From Owenia fusiformis (Eukaryota; Annelida; Polychaeta; Sabellida; Oweniidae), in assembly GCA_903813345.2 (NCBI GenBank), contig CAIIXF020000003.1, positions 26,057,248 to 26,117,247 of the forward strand: DNA of 60,000 nucleotides, read 5' to 3'. The notes under the pieces were generated by a model. It ran no database searches. It was given only the letters and a program-made list of their open reading frames with translations, and was not told the DNA's origin. This document shows positions 25,228 to 37,400 of this stretch, one piece after another. The position numbers and the translations under genes are program-made. How positions within the stretch are numbered: position 1 is the first letter of the stretch; each line of letters opens with the position of its first letter.

Positions 25228-25902
25228 GGATAACTGGAGAACTGAATTCAACAATGTTTTTCTCTTAAACCAATCATCGAAAACATTATGTAAAAAACAT
25301 GGTATTTTATGTAATGTTGACTGATTGACAACTATTTAATGCGAAAATTATTTAGAAATATTTTATATAACTGTTCTTGTTAACATTTTTTGTTTTTTTT
25401 AGTGCAATTGTTTTTGCTCCTTTCTACCAATTCTTGAGAATGAAATAAAATGTCTTTCCGAACCTCTTTGGAACAAATAGCATATAAAAGTTATACAAAG
25501 GAATTTTTGGTTGATTTTAAAAAAGTATACAAAAAATTAAAACAAAATCCCCCAAAATAGATAAAAATCAAGAAAAACTTTCATTTCATTAACAACCTTT
25601 TTAAAATCAACCAAAATCTCCTTTGTACAATTACAATATTGAGAGACCTAAACATGTTGTGTTTATGTCGTTTTGTTCGGAAAGATGTTTCATTTCACTC
25701 TGGAAACATGATACAAAGAACAAAACAAGTGTTTGATGCGTTTTTTAAAACAATATAGATGAAAGTATGTATATCTATTTCAAATTATATTGTTACCATT
25801 CAAAAGATTGCCATTAAATTGACAATTTGTAAGATTTTCAGAAATTTTTGATTACTGGTTTAAGAGAAACGTGTGTTAAAAAAGTTCGCCATATCGATAC
25901 CC
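25228..25902. mobile_element. foldback element, copy 1
   Basis: About 675 bases. The ends resemble ggtatcgatatggagaactg, and subterminal tttctcttaaacca is matched by inverted tggtttaagagaaa. Inner inverted segments are aaaggaatttttggttgatt against aaaatcaaccaaaatctcct and ctttccgaacctc against gttcggaaaga. A second copy lies in opposite orientation at 41135-41846. Confidence 0.75.
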
Positions 25903-26399
25903 ATTCTTTTTGAAAATACATATAAAGAATCTTCACCCGCAGGACGTCTATTTTGAATGCCTTGGGAAGAACGCAAATGGGTAATGGCCCGGTGTTGCAA
26001 AAGTAGCATTTAAAAATCTGTTCCTCTCGAGATTTATGGTCTTCTGAAATTATACTATTAATTGGTGTCGCTGCATCATTGCTCAAATCTAGAGGAGTGT
26101 TGTTGCATCTTCGGTTTGGTGTTGTTGCATCAATAGTGAGGAACTAAAACGGTGAACTTATTGCTTCTTGATGATGCTACATGTATACTGATGACAGTTT
26201 CTTTAAATATAGATCGTGCGCTAACTGCACGTGTATGGTTATTGAGAAACTCGTCCTAGAAATGGGTTTAAATTGGGGGAACAAAATATCGTACGAAAAT
26301 CTATCACCGGAAGTCTGGCCATCTTGATGCAACAACGCGGTGTTGTTGCATCACCACGTTCTCCGATACTACCCAACGTAAATCGTCCCGGACTTGCTT

Positions 26400-28344
26400 T
26401 TCATAACCATTTGGACTTGATTTATGGAAAAAGTAGAGGTAGGTTTGTAAATTTGGTTATGAAATTGCTTTCACTTGACTTCATGTAAATATAATATAAT
26501 TAGATAACTTACCATACTATATACCCTATCTTCAGGCACCGGCAAACGCCTTTTTTGTACGAACCGTTTGCTATAGTCTTGTTATTTCGGGATGCGAGCG
26601 ATTCTGCCAGTGTTTTCACCTATTTTGCCTGATAATCACCAGCCTGCCTTGTATCCAATGAATATACCGATTCATAATGAAAGTAGCCATATTGTGAACA
26701 AAAATCATGATTTAAAATGGTTTAAATGAGTAGCAATTGTCGAAATAATATTTTTTAGATTTAACCATTTGGACGTTACCTAAATATTCCAGTTAATGAT
26801 GTTGACTTGTTATTGGAACGTTTCTGACTTGTGTTATTGGAACGTTTCTGACTTGTAGAACACAATGAACAGCTCCAGTGTGGAACAGCTCCATAAACTT
26901 TATAGATTTCCAACAAATTATCAGAGTCGATGAGGACAGTGGAAGAAGTTGTCTGAGTGATACTATCTAAATGATCATCATTAATTAAACGTATAAAGAG
27001 AAACTTGTCAAGGTTGAATTAGGGAATCATTTCAGATACATGTTCTTTACTTGATACTTTCAAGGGGCAAGAATGCATGTAGAGAGAAAAGTTGATTTTT
27101 TTACTTTTTCTTGTGTTTTGCCTCTTCGCTTTTTTAAAGACTTTTTAAGACTTTAAACGCCCGTATTGGCTTTAAACTGACTTCCATGCTTATATTAATG
27201 CTAAGCAAGAAGTTTTGTGAAAGTTGAGAAGAAATAATTAGTTTTAATCGTTATTTACTGTTAAAAATCTACTGGTTTGCCCTTAGACTATTAACAATTT
27301 GATTCATTATTATTTGTTATAATTTCATAATTTGCCTCACATCATGCAGGTTTTTGCCTCGGATTCTTCTTTAGACTTTCCCCTTAATTTCCAATGCACT
27401 AAATACGTACAAAAAGCTCAGCGTCACCTCTTTTAAATGGCCTAAACTATGTAAGTTTTGTCTCGGGTTTTGACTCGTGTTTTGACTCTTTTAAATACGA
27501 GATAGGTGTCACCTAAGACAGGATTTGCTGTAAATTTTTTCAACAATACATTTTTATCTGCACTTTTAAAAGTACTTTCGTGGAACTTGTTTTTGGGAAC
27601 TGAAATTACAAAATGTGTGAATATTTAGTACAAAAACCCTCGAAAACATAATCATACTAAGTGCAATTTTTCCAGAAGCATAGATAATCCATCAAGCAAC
27701 GGAACGTATAAATACCATTACAAGACAATTCCTAATCGTTATTTTTATCATGTTGTGTACAATTCGCAGTCGTTCACCTCGTGATTAAAAGACAAGTCCG
27801 TGTCAGAATAAGGACCATTCGCCGTCGTTAACTCCACTTTTTACATTACGGTCGTTTATGGAAATTTGAAGGTACAGATAGTTAAAATATTAACACGATC
27901 TTTAATGTAGTGAATATTGCTCCACGTTATAAAATGACTTTTTTGTTTAAACATAGTTAAATGACACTAATGCAGATTTAGAGCATATTTCTGGCATTTT
28001 TGTTATTTAATGCCGATAAATTTGAACTATGATGGCACGATCGCCAAAATAGATATGTGGGTATGAAAAAGAATGTTTTAGGTAGAAGTTAGTGTATGTA
28101 TTTTTCTAAACGATTGAATTATATTATCTTTTTGAGCCATTCTTATGAATGTCTCATCTCGTTCTCCGCTACGAAATGAGTCCAAATGGTTGTGAAAAAC
28201 AAGTCTGGAACGATTTACATTGGGTAGTATAGGGCACCGTGATCACGATACTCCCCAGTGAACATTCTGAAAACAGCATATTGGTCGAGACAAGCACGCT
28301 ACATTGACAAAGTGTCAAGCAAATTTTAAGCGACACTGACCAGC
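26400..28344. other. FMO upstream region
   Basis: No coding feature. A roughly 20-base phrase, gttattggaacgtttctgac, is directly repeated at about 26809 and 26834. The promoter of the flavin monooxygenase must lie here or further upstream, but no element can be assigned. Confidence 0.35.
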
Positions 28345-28456
28345 ATGACAAAGAGAGTTTGTGTAGTAGGGGCAGGTGCCGCTGGGTTAACTACAACCAA
28401 GTGGTGTCTCCAAGAGGGATTGGATGTCATTTGTTATGATAAGCGAGCATTAGTAG
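28345..28456 (+). CDS. FMO exon 1 (FAD-binding start)
   Basis: Residues 1-37 plus one base. MTKRVCVVGAGAAGLTTTKW is the beta-alpha-beta FAD fingerprint. An in-frame TAA at 28327-28329 precedes the ATG. Donor gtag|gttagt. Confidence 0.93.
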
Positions 28457-31400
28457 GTTAGTATTGAGAAGAGTTTTCACAAAACATAAACTTGCATTAA
28501 AAACACTTGATCAGGGGCAAAATGTTTCTAAGGGAAAACCTATTTGTCCCTTTTTAAAAGTTTGACCGACCTTTTTTAAAATTGAGAAAAGTCAATGGGT
28601 CTTTACTGCTCCTCAATGTTCTATGTTTGACTTGGCGCAAAAACGTTAGAAGTTGACGAGAAGATTTTAAAGAATAGTGTTGGGCACGTCTTTGGAAGCC
28701 CAAGTATACTTGGCTACCGAACAATTCCGACTCTTGCCGAAGTGTTCTTACATGACCCAAGTATTCCGAGTTTGCTAATTTTTTCAAATACACTCGATAG
28801 ATGTCTTGTTTTTTATTGTGGTTTGTAACTTTGCACAATCAGCCTCCTCGGTCTTGCTTTTCAGCACAGGTTTCTCATATTACACATGACCTTAGATCTT
28901 GTGTCTCATGTTTCCAGTTACAAAAAATCTTGACTCTATTAAACAGACATAAACATAGTTTCAACTATGTTTTAGAAATGTCAATGTACTAGATTAAAGT
29001 ATTCATTGGGTGTATTGAAAAATCTAAAATACATAAAGAATGACCAAGATATTGAAAATTCAAGTAGCTACATGTACTTTTACTGAATTTCAAACATATT
29101 TAATCTGATAAATTCAACGCCGATTGAATATTTTTTGTCGACTCTGACCTTCTCAGGTTTGATGTTTTTTACAAGCTCAGCCGATCCATTTTGTTACAAA
29201 AAAGTTTACGAATTATTCCCCAAATGCCAGGGAATAGGTGCACGTTATGGTTAAAGGTTTAAGTGATACGCATTGACGAGTGGGAGTCTACAATTGGTGA
29301 CATATTGTTATAGTCGCCAGCTTTTTTGTGGACGGCGTTCTGTGGTTGGCGTTCGGCGTCTGTAACAAATGCCAGGGACGACATTTTGCATGTTAATGCC
29401 TAGTTAAAATATGTTGCTGTCACTGTCACTAGCAAAGATGTCTTAAAATCATAGCGAGGAAATCATTTTTATTACTATTGGATTTTTGCTTTCAGAAATA
29501 CACTCATGTTTATTTACACGAATAAAGGATCTCGTGCGCCCTCCATTATAATCTCCCCATGAACAAAAATAAATTCATCTGATTTTTCAAAATGAATATA
29601 CTGCTTTTATTATTACATTTATATGTACAATAGTATCTTGTTTGCCTATATTCAGCACTGTATTGGTGAATGGGCCACTTATTCAATTAGGGCAAATATT
29701 CAATCATAAAGTGTACAGGGGTGGAGATGCCAAACCAGGAAGTATTTTTGTGTCTGTCATAAATCCATTTGCATCCTACACATCCCTACATCTTAGCCAA
29801 ATATTTTATATATCTTTGGATTAACAAAGTTGTATGGCATTTCATAAGTGTAAGAGATGCCTTTGAAGCATTTTTCTATAGCCATATTGTAGGGAAAATG
29901 ATGGAAAATGTATAATCTTTTAATTTGAAGTATGACTTGAATCGATTGCAAACTTTATATTTGCACATTTGATGTGATATACCAGTTGTGTCATATTCTG
30001 AAATTATTTAATAAGCAATCAATTCAGGTCATAGTGTATTTTAGGTATTTTTGTGAAAATCAATAGAAACCAATGACCTTCATTGGAATCTGATGATATC
30101 CACATGTTAAGTCAATGGAATACATCCACTGTCAAGTCAATACACCCTTGCTGAACTCAATTACCTCAACCTCAGCCCATGTGGGTCCAAATGCTTAGTT
30201 ATTTTCCAAAGTATTATGTGACATTGTATTATTTATGTTACTTCTAAAACTGATTTATTTTGTTCATGGGGAAATCATAATCGAGAGTGCACTAGATCCT
30301 TTGGTTCAAGTTTACATAAAAAAAGTAAAAAACGCACAGAAGATATACAGTGGCTGTAAAAATACTTACGTTCCAGGGGCGGATCTGAAAATCAAGAGTA
30401 GGGGGTCCTAAATCTGAAAATTTGAGGCCAGTTTATAAAAACAGGCTCAAAATTGAAATAATCCATGCCCTGTAATGCCGAGTTGTTACCTTAATTGCTC
30501 AATTTATGTTGAGAGAAGATTTTTTGCCCTATAAGTTTATTTGCCCTCGCTTTTTGGGGCCCTCCAAAGGGGGAGGGGCGGGCCCCTGCCCTCCGCCAGA
30601 TCGGAGATTGCGTTTACCTTATGTATGATGCAACATGCATATTCAAAAATTGGGTCCTCCGCCCATGTAATTTTTCTTAAATCAATGATAGTGCGTTTTA
30701 CATACCGACCGGATGTAGTCATCAATATCATTTATAAAAACATTAGTGGTTTCCAAAGTACTTTCAGGAGCCATCTTTTGAATATACGTGGAATCCATCG
30801 ACAAATGATTAAAAGACTAACGCGGACATCTATCGAGTGTATTCGAAAAAATAAGTAAACCCAGAATACTTGGGTCAGGTCAGTATACTTCGGCAAGAAT
30901 CAGAATGGATGGGTAGCCAAGAATACGTTGGCCTTCACTCACGTCTGATCAATCAATGCACCAGTCAGTAAGTCGACAACAGTGTCTTAAATTCTCATCA
31001 AACATTTAAACTGTAAAATCAAACATCTGTATTATAAAGGTGGTCTATGGAGTTTGGAGGACGAGGTGTCACGTGCTGATCTTAACAATCCAGCTGATAT
31101 CCAATGTAGGCCTTTTGCGACGTGTCAAACAAACGACAATAAAGAGGCATTTGCTTTCTCTGACTTCAGGCTTCCAAAGGTAATGTACCGACCGGTGTCA
31201 GAGTAAATATAGTCTCCCTGAATATTTTTTTTTTCATGTTATCGATTTATTTCAAATAATAACATACTAGATATACACAGTTTTTTTAGTTTTTTTTATT
31301 AATCATCTTTATTGTATTCCATAAATACAGATATACAAACTTAAACAATTGCCAAAGTCTAATGTCATTGACGGCAATTTTGAGTGAAATTCAAAGGAAT

Positions 31401-34400
31401 GTTATTAAATTTTTACATAATAAGTTATTTTTATGTCATGTTATTGTTAAAATAGATGAAAAAAAGTCAATAAAATATCATCACACTACACTCGTATATC
31501 ACAAAAATGTGTAAGGTTGTTTCCCTTGGCCAGAGGGATTTCAGTTGTAACATGTTGTAATCGATTACATGTCCAAAAGATCTAGACCCTGGTGGATATA
31601 ATATGCTACTATGTTCATTAGTTTCTCATTGACATCTATTGGAAATTTATTATCTCCAAAAAGTAAGAACTGGGATTGATCATGCATATTACAGGGGCGT
31701 AGGAAGGTGTAAATTCAACACTACGCCAAAAATATGAAAAAAAACTGTGTCAAATCTTAACGAATCAAAACGCCTCTTTTGAATGTTTTTCATGATATAA
31801 AATCACCATGGAAAGCCGATCTTTTAAATCTCAACAATACAGATTAAAGAAACTAGTATGATCAATAGAAACATGTCCGTGATCAATGATACAACATAAC
31901 TCTAATGTCTTCAACTTTTTTTTATAAGATAAATAAAGCCCATGCAAAAGTCAACGTGACATTTTGTGGTAAATTGTTTTTTCCTTTCAAAATAATTATT
32001 GGTGCCTAAATGCTTTATTTCCTAAAATAATAATCTATTATATTTCAAATAAAATATAAATTAGGGTAATTGCTTTCCTAGAACTGAAGTTGAAATGTAC
32101 TTTCATTTTTACTGGCTTAAACTTCCAACTATCATAACCCTCTACCCCAAATCACCTTGATTTTTACGCCAAAAAGTGCCATTTATCGTGGCCGAAGCTA
32201 GAAAAAAGTAACAGAGGAACAAAAACCTTGCAAAGAGTACTATTGAAAAAATCGAACATATTACATGGTTTCCAAAAACATTTCTTTAGTGTGCTCGAGA
32301 TCACAAACAATTTATTAACAATGAGGAAATATGACTAAAGAACATAAGGAAATTATTAAGCTATTTCATTCTAGCTTCTCAACACTACGCATTGGCGTTT
32401 TGGCGTATATTGTTCCTACGCCACTGTATTAAGTCCATCATAGTAGGTACGGATCCCTATCGTCTCCAATCCTGCAAGTAGTGTTGTTCTCTGTTCTGTC
32501 AGCAGTGGGCATTTCAACAGGAAATGTAAAGTTGTCTGGTTTGTATTGTCACATAAACATTTAGGATCAGCAACCCGTTCAAAGTTGTGTGCATGGAGGT
32601 GAGCTTGCAAGTGAAGTCCGGACCTGAGTCGGTTTAAAGGAATTTCTAGGTAGCGAGGCATGGCATTTTTTAGGTTTGACGTTGATAGGGTAGAAGCATG
32701 GCTTCCATCGCCTCTTACTATTCTTTTAAATCTTGAAATTGGCTGGCCAATTCTATAATCTGGTGGAAGGTTATTCCAAAGGGCCATACCTTTAAAAATT
32801 GTAGATTTCTTAGCCAAAGCGCTTGTTTGAAGGGGAATCTTATAGTCCCTGTGGCTCCTTAGTGAGCGCACTTGTATATCATTCTCATAGGACCTGACAA
32901 GATCACATATGAAAGGAGGAAAGTTATTATATCTTGCTTTAAAAATAAATATTTTGAGATGTTCCTCTCTTCTAGAGGATAAAGTTTTCCAGTTTATTGA
33001 TGAGAGAACTTTATTAGTGTTCGAGCCATGGATTGCTCCAGAGACTAGACATGCTGCTCTATAATGTAACCGTTCAAGAGATTGCAATTTGGTATCTGAT
33101 GCACTATTGTATATGATGTCACAATAATCAAAATGAGGGAGTATGTACGCATTATATAAAGTTTCAAGGTGCTTGCTTGACAAGATCTTGCAGAGTTTCT
33201 TCATGGGCCTCATCAGGCTTATTACTTTGTTAATTAGTACACAGTCAGCTGATTGCCAAAGTTTTACAACATTAGCGGTAATTAATAATATATACATAAA
33301 TGAAATAATAGATACAATATAATACATGATCCGGAGGACCATACACACTAGGACACCAGGTCCGGAGGACCTGGTCCTAGTGTGTGGTCTTAACCGGACC
33401 ATATTTTCTGTATTGGTAAACATTATAACCCAGGACTATATATACTGACGGACTATAAATACGTTGACAGCAGTGAACGAATGGATTGTCCGGCTAGATG
33501 TTGGTCCTATCTGTTACCCCCCCCTATCACACCAAACTAGTTCTTACCCGTTCTTGCCAGTCCTACGAAAATGTCGTAAAACGGGCTCAATCTGGCTGCG
33601 GTCGGGATATATGTCTAAAATAATTAGCTTCTTCGTTCATAAACAGTCTTCAATACGTCCATCTCATTCGCAGTTCGTTCAGGTCGCACCACGTCGATGT
33701 GCAACGTAGTATAAACTGTCCCTTCATCTAGAAGGTCATCATGACCTGATTACAGAACGGTATGGTCGCCATCGAATTTTGAATCGATTCAAAATTCTAA
33801 ATCACATATACCCCGTCCGGGAAAGTCCATAAAGTAGACCAGACAGACCGTAGAATGTTGTAGCTACGTTCATTCAGTTCGCACACAGTTTAAAACCGAT
33901 TCGGAAACGTTTTGACGATCACCAGAAATTTTTTAGCATGCTCTAAGTGCTGGAGGACCTACTCGTTTTAGTAGTTTCATGAAGTTTGTAAACAGATCCC
34001 AAACGGTTTTTACTTTTTAGTGGGTTCTTAGTACGTCAAATCCGTTCGTGCACAGTTTAAGCCCGTTTTCGAGAACGTAGTGAGAACTAGTTTGGTGTGA
34101 TAGTAGGGTTATCTTTATTTTTCAATTGTATAGATGTCGTACTATAGTAGTACTGTAATATATACTTATTTGATATTTATCAATGAATTAAAAAACGCTG
34201 CTTGCATCCAATCACCGTTAGCATAGTGGTTAGAACAGTCTTCTGGCTGTTGCCTAGGTGTGGATCGACTCCTACTCTATCCTGTTTTTTTCTTTACCAT
34301 ATTCTGCATAAAATAAAACTATTCGTTTCCTCATTTTCATGAGACTATTTTTAATATTAATGCACGTACAAGAGACTATAATTTCTAATTAATTCTGTCC

Positions 34401-37400
34401 CTGGGACAACTTATTCTTAATTTTCTAGATGTACATGTCCAGGCGGACTATATTTTCTGGTTGCCTCTGTCCCCGAGACAACTTATCCTTATTTTTCTAG
34501 TTATATACACTCCCCTCCATAAGTTTGGCAACCTTTTTTCCCCCATTGAACTACGTGTTAAAGCCTCTTTACCTTTGAATTTTTATTTCCTTAACCTGCG
34601 ATGAAGATACTTATACTATTGATGGAAACGTAATTTGACTTTATTTCCAATACCTCCAAATTTTCTCAATTTTTTTCCTGAATTACAATAGGTCGAAAAT
34701 TGATGATAAATTTGATGAATTTTTGAAAATCGTCATTCCCATGTAATCCAATGGGAAATGGAGGGTTCGGGGCAAATCAGAATTCAGGATATCTTTTCAG
34801 TAAAAGATTCAGCAAAAAATATTTTTATATAGAAAATTGAATTGTCTAACTTTTTTGAACACTAAGTGTTTAGTTTATTTGATGAATATTAAAGTTAAAG
34901 CGCTTCAAAGTCATTTTTGAAAATAATTTTTCGCCTCCTGTGTTATTTCAATGGGAGAGGTTTTTTGAAAAACAATTTTGACTTTAAAGCCCTATAACTT
35001 TGTTGAACCTGAAGAAACATATCAGTTTCTTGTTAAATAAAGTTAGCAAATTCAATTGCCTGCCTAACTCGTATTTTTTGCAAGGACTCGGATGGATGGA
35101 TATTCTGTCATATGACTTGCGGCAAACCTACCATTTCCCATTGGTTGACATGGGAATGTCGATTTTCAAAAATTCATCAAATTTATCTTCAATGTTCGAC
35201 CTATTGTAAATGAGGAAAAAAATTGAGAAAATTTGGAGGTATTGGAATTAAAGTCAAATTACGTTTCCATCAATAGTATAAGTATTTTCATCGCAGGTTA
35301 AGGAAATAAAAATTCAAAGGTAAAGAGGCTTTAACGTGTAGTTCAATGGGGGAAAAAAGGTTGCCAAACTTATGGAGGGTAGTGTATGTCCAAGGGGATA
35401 TGTCGTCTACTTGCATTTGTCTAGAGACTATAAAAACTGGGTAGTATCGTCCCACTTGTAGTATATACATTTTAAATAACTTATATTAGAATACGTGAGC
35501 ATATTGGCATGCGTAATTGCACTCGATTCACTGCCTTGCATCATTACTAGAGAGATAGCACCATGGGAATCATCACCCCCCTTTGATTTTTGTTTGTGAA
35601 AGAATGAATTCCCTGGGTGACATAGCAGTATTACATGAACGGTCTTGTATGTCAATGACCTATTAATTATTTAATTATTTTAAATAAGTTCATGTCTAAG
35701 TTCCACCATAATATAATTGATAAGTCATTGCCGCCCTGTCCTATGAAAACAAATGAATCTTTGACTTACATAAATATTTCTCGAAAAAATATAAATGATA
35801 ACTTACGGAACCTTAATTCATCTAAAAAAGGTGGAGAAGATAATATCACTAACAAAATGTTGAAACTTGTGGCTGACTCTATCGATGTTGAACCAGTTAA
35901 ACTATTTACTATTTTCTTGGAGACAAACACATTTCCTGATTGCTGGAAACTGGGTAATTGTTCCTATATATAAGAATAAAAATTCAAAAACAGACCCATC
36001 CAACTACAGACCAATCTGCCTCCTCAATAATCTCTCAAAGCTTTTTGAACGAATAATTAAGACAGCAATTTTTGACAATGTTTCCTCGAAGAACATCATT
36101 TATGAAAAATCAGTCCGGGTTCTTACCAGGCCATGATACACAGAAGCAACTATTTTCTATTGTTAATATGTTAGCCGATAATTTTGACTCTAACCTCGCA
36201 GCCCGTGGAATCTTTTTAGACGTGGAAGGTGCATTTGACGCAGTCCCACATTTTTTGTTACTCCATAAGATGAAATCTTATGGATTAGGCAACAATATTA
36301 TAGAGTTATTGACCTCATATCTAACAGATAGGAAATTAAAAGTAAGGATCAATGATACTTATTCAGACATTTCATGTAATGCTGAAGCTGGTGCAAATAT
36401 TCCTCAAAATCTTCAAAATCGAGATTCCAGATCCTATGAAATAAATAGTGGGGTTCCCCAAGGATCAATTCTTGGCCCCCTATTATTTTTGTTATATATT
36501 AATAACTTAGCAGACTCAGTTCATAATTGTAAACTTTTTTTATATGCTGACAGTACCAAAGAATGAATCAGTTGAAGCAACAAATCAAAAAATTCAATCA
36601 GATATCAATGAAATGGCAAATTGGTCCACTAAATGGAAACTCAAATTTAAGGCATCTAAGAGTAAGGAGGTTATCTTTCAATCTAAACACACACGAAAAG
36701 TTAAGAAACAAATTCCAGTAACAATGAATAATGAGCAAATACCTCTTGTAAATAGCCATAAACATTTAGGCATCATTTTAGACAAACACCTTAGCTTTGA
36801 AGAACACATTAACTCAGTGATTATTAGGTGTAATAAAATGTTAAATCCATTAAAAGCACTCAAATTTTCAGTAAGATCAAAACACTTACAGACAATTTAT
36901 ATGGCATTCATTCTCCCACATCTCGAATATGGCAATATTATTTTGACAGCGCAAATCTAACCCTCTTAGCAAGTTTAGATAGAGTCCAATATAGAGCGGG
37001 TCTTATTGTAAGTGGTTGCATCCAAGGGTCAAATTCTGAGAAGGTGATGGCATATCTTGGATGTAGATCCTTATCCAATCGAAGAAAATAAAAAAAATAG
37101 TTTTTATGTTTGACTTTGTAAATAATTATTATAAGATGCCTTCATAAGTTTCAAATGTTTTTGAACAGTATAAGAATCAGGTAAATCACCAAAGACTTCG
37201 ACGAAGCAATGATTTTAAGATCCCATTCAAAGCATCTGCTAAACTTAGAAAGTTTACAGCTTTATCCAGTATTAAATTATGGGATAATTTACCTGATGAA
37301 CTGAAACAAGCACACTCACGCAACTCATTTAAGTATAAATTAGAACATTTTTGAATGGGAAAAAGAAAGAATTCACAACCCCAAGATTAAACCTATCCAG

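Larger units (their letters stand above)
23243..26390. mobile_element. 3.1-kb element with about 340-base inverted arms
   Basis: The left arm (about 23243-23600) and right arm (about 26050-26390) are inverted copies with many small differences. Each contains a 29-base palindrome centred on tgatgcaacaacac (23324-23352; 26325-26353), a tttttcgtacgata block, an aatttaaacccat block and gtatacatgtagcatcatc. The middle is occupied by a LINE 3' end and a separate foldback element, listed separately, so the host element is older. No transposase is recognised. Confidence 0.65.

Noticed and set aside
34205-34291. Functional tRNA gene
   Set aside because: A and B boxes are present, but the acceptor and T stems do not pair, so only a SINE head or pseudogene is supported.
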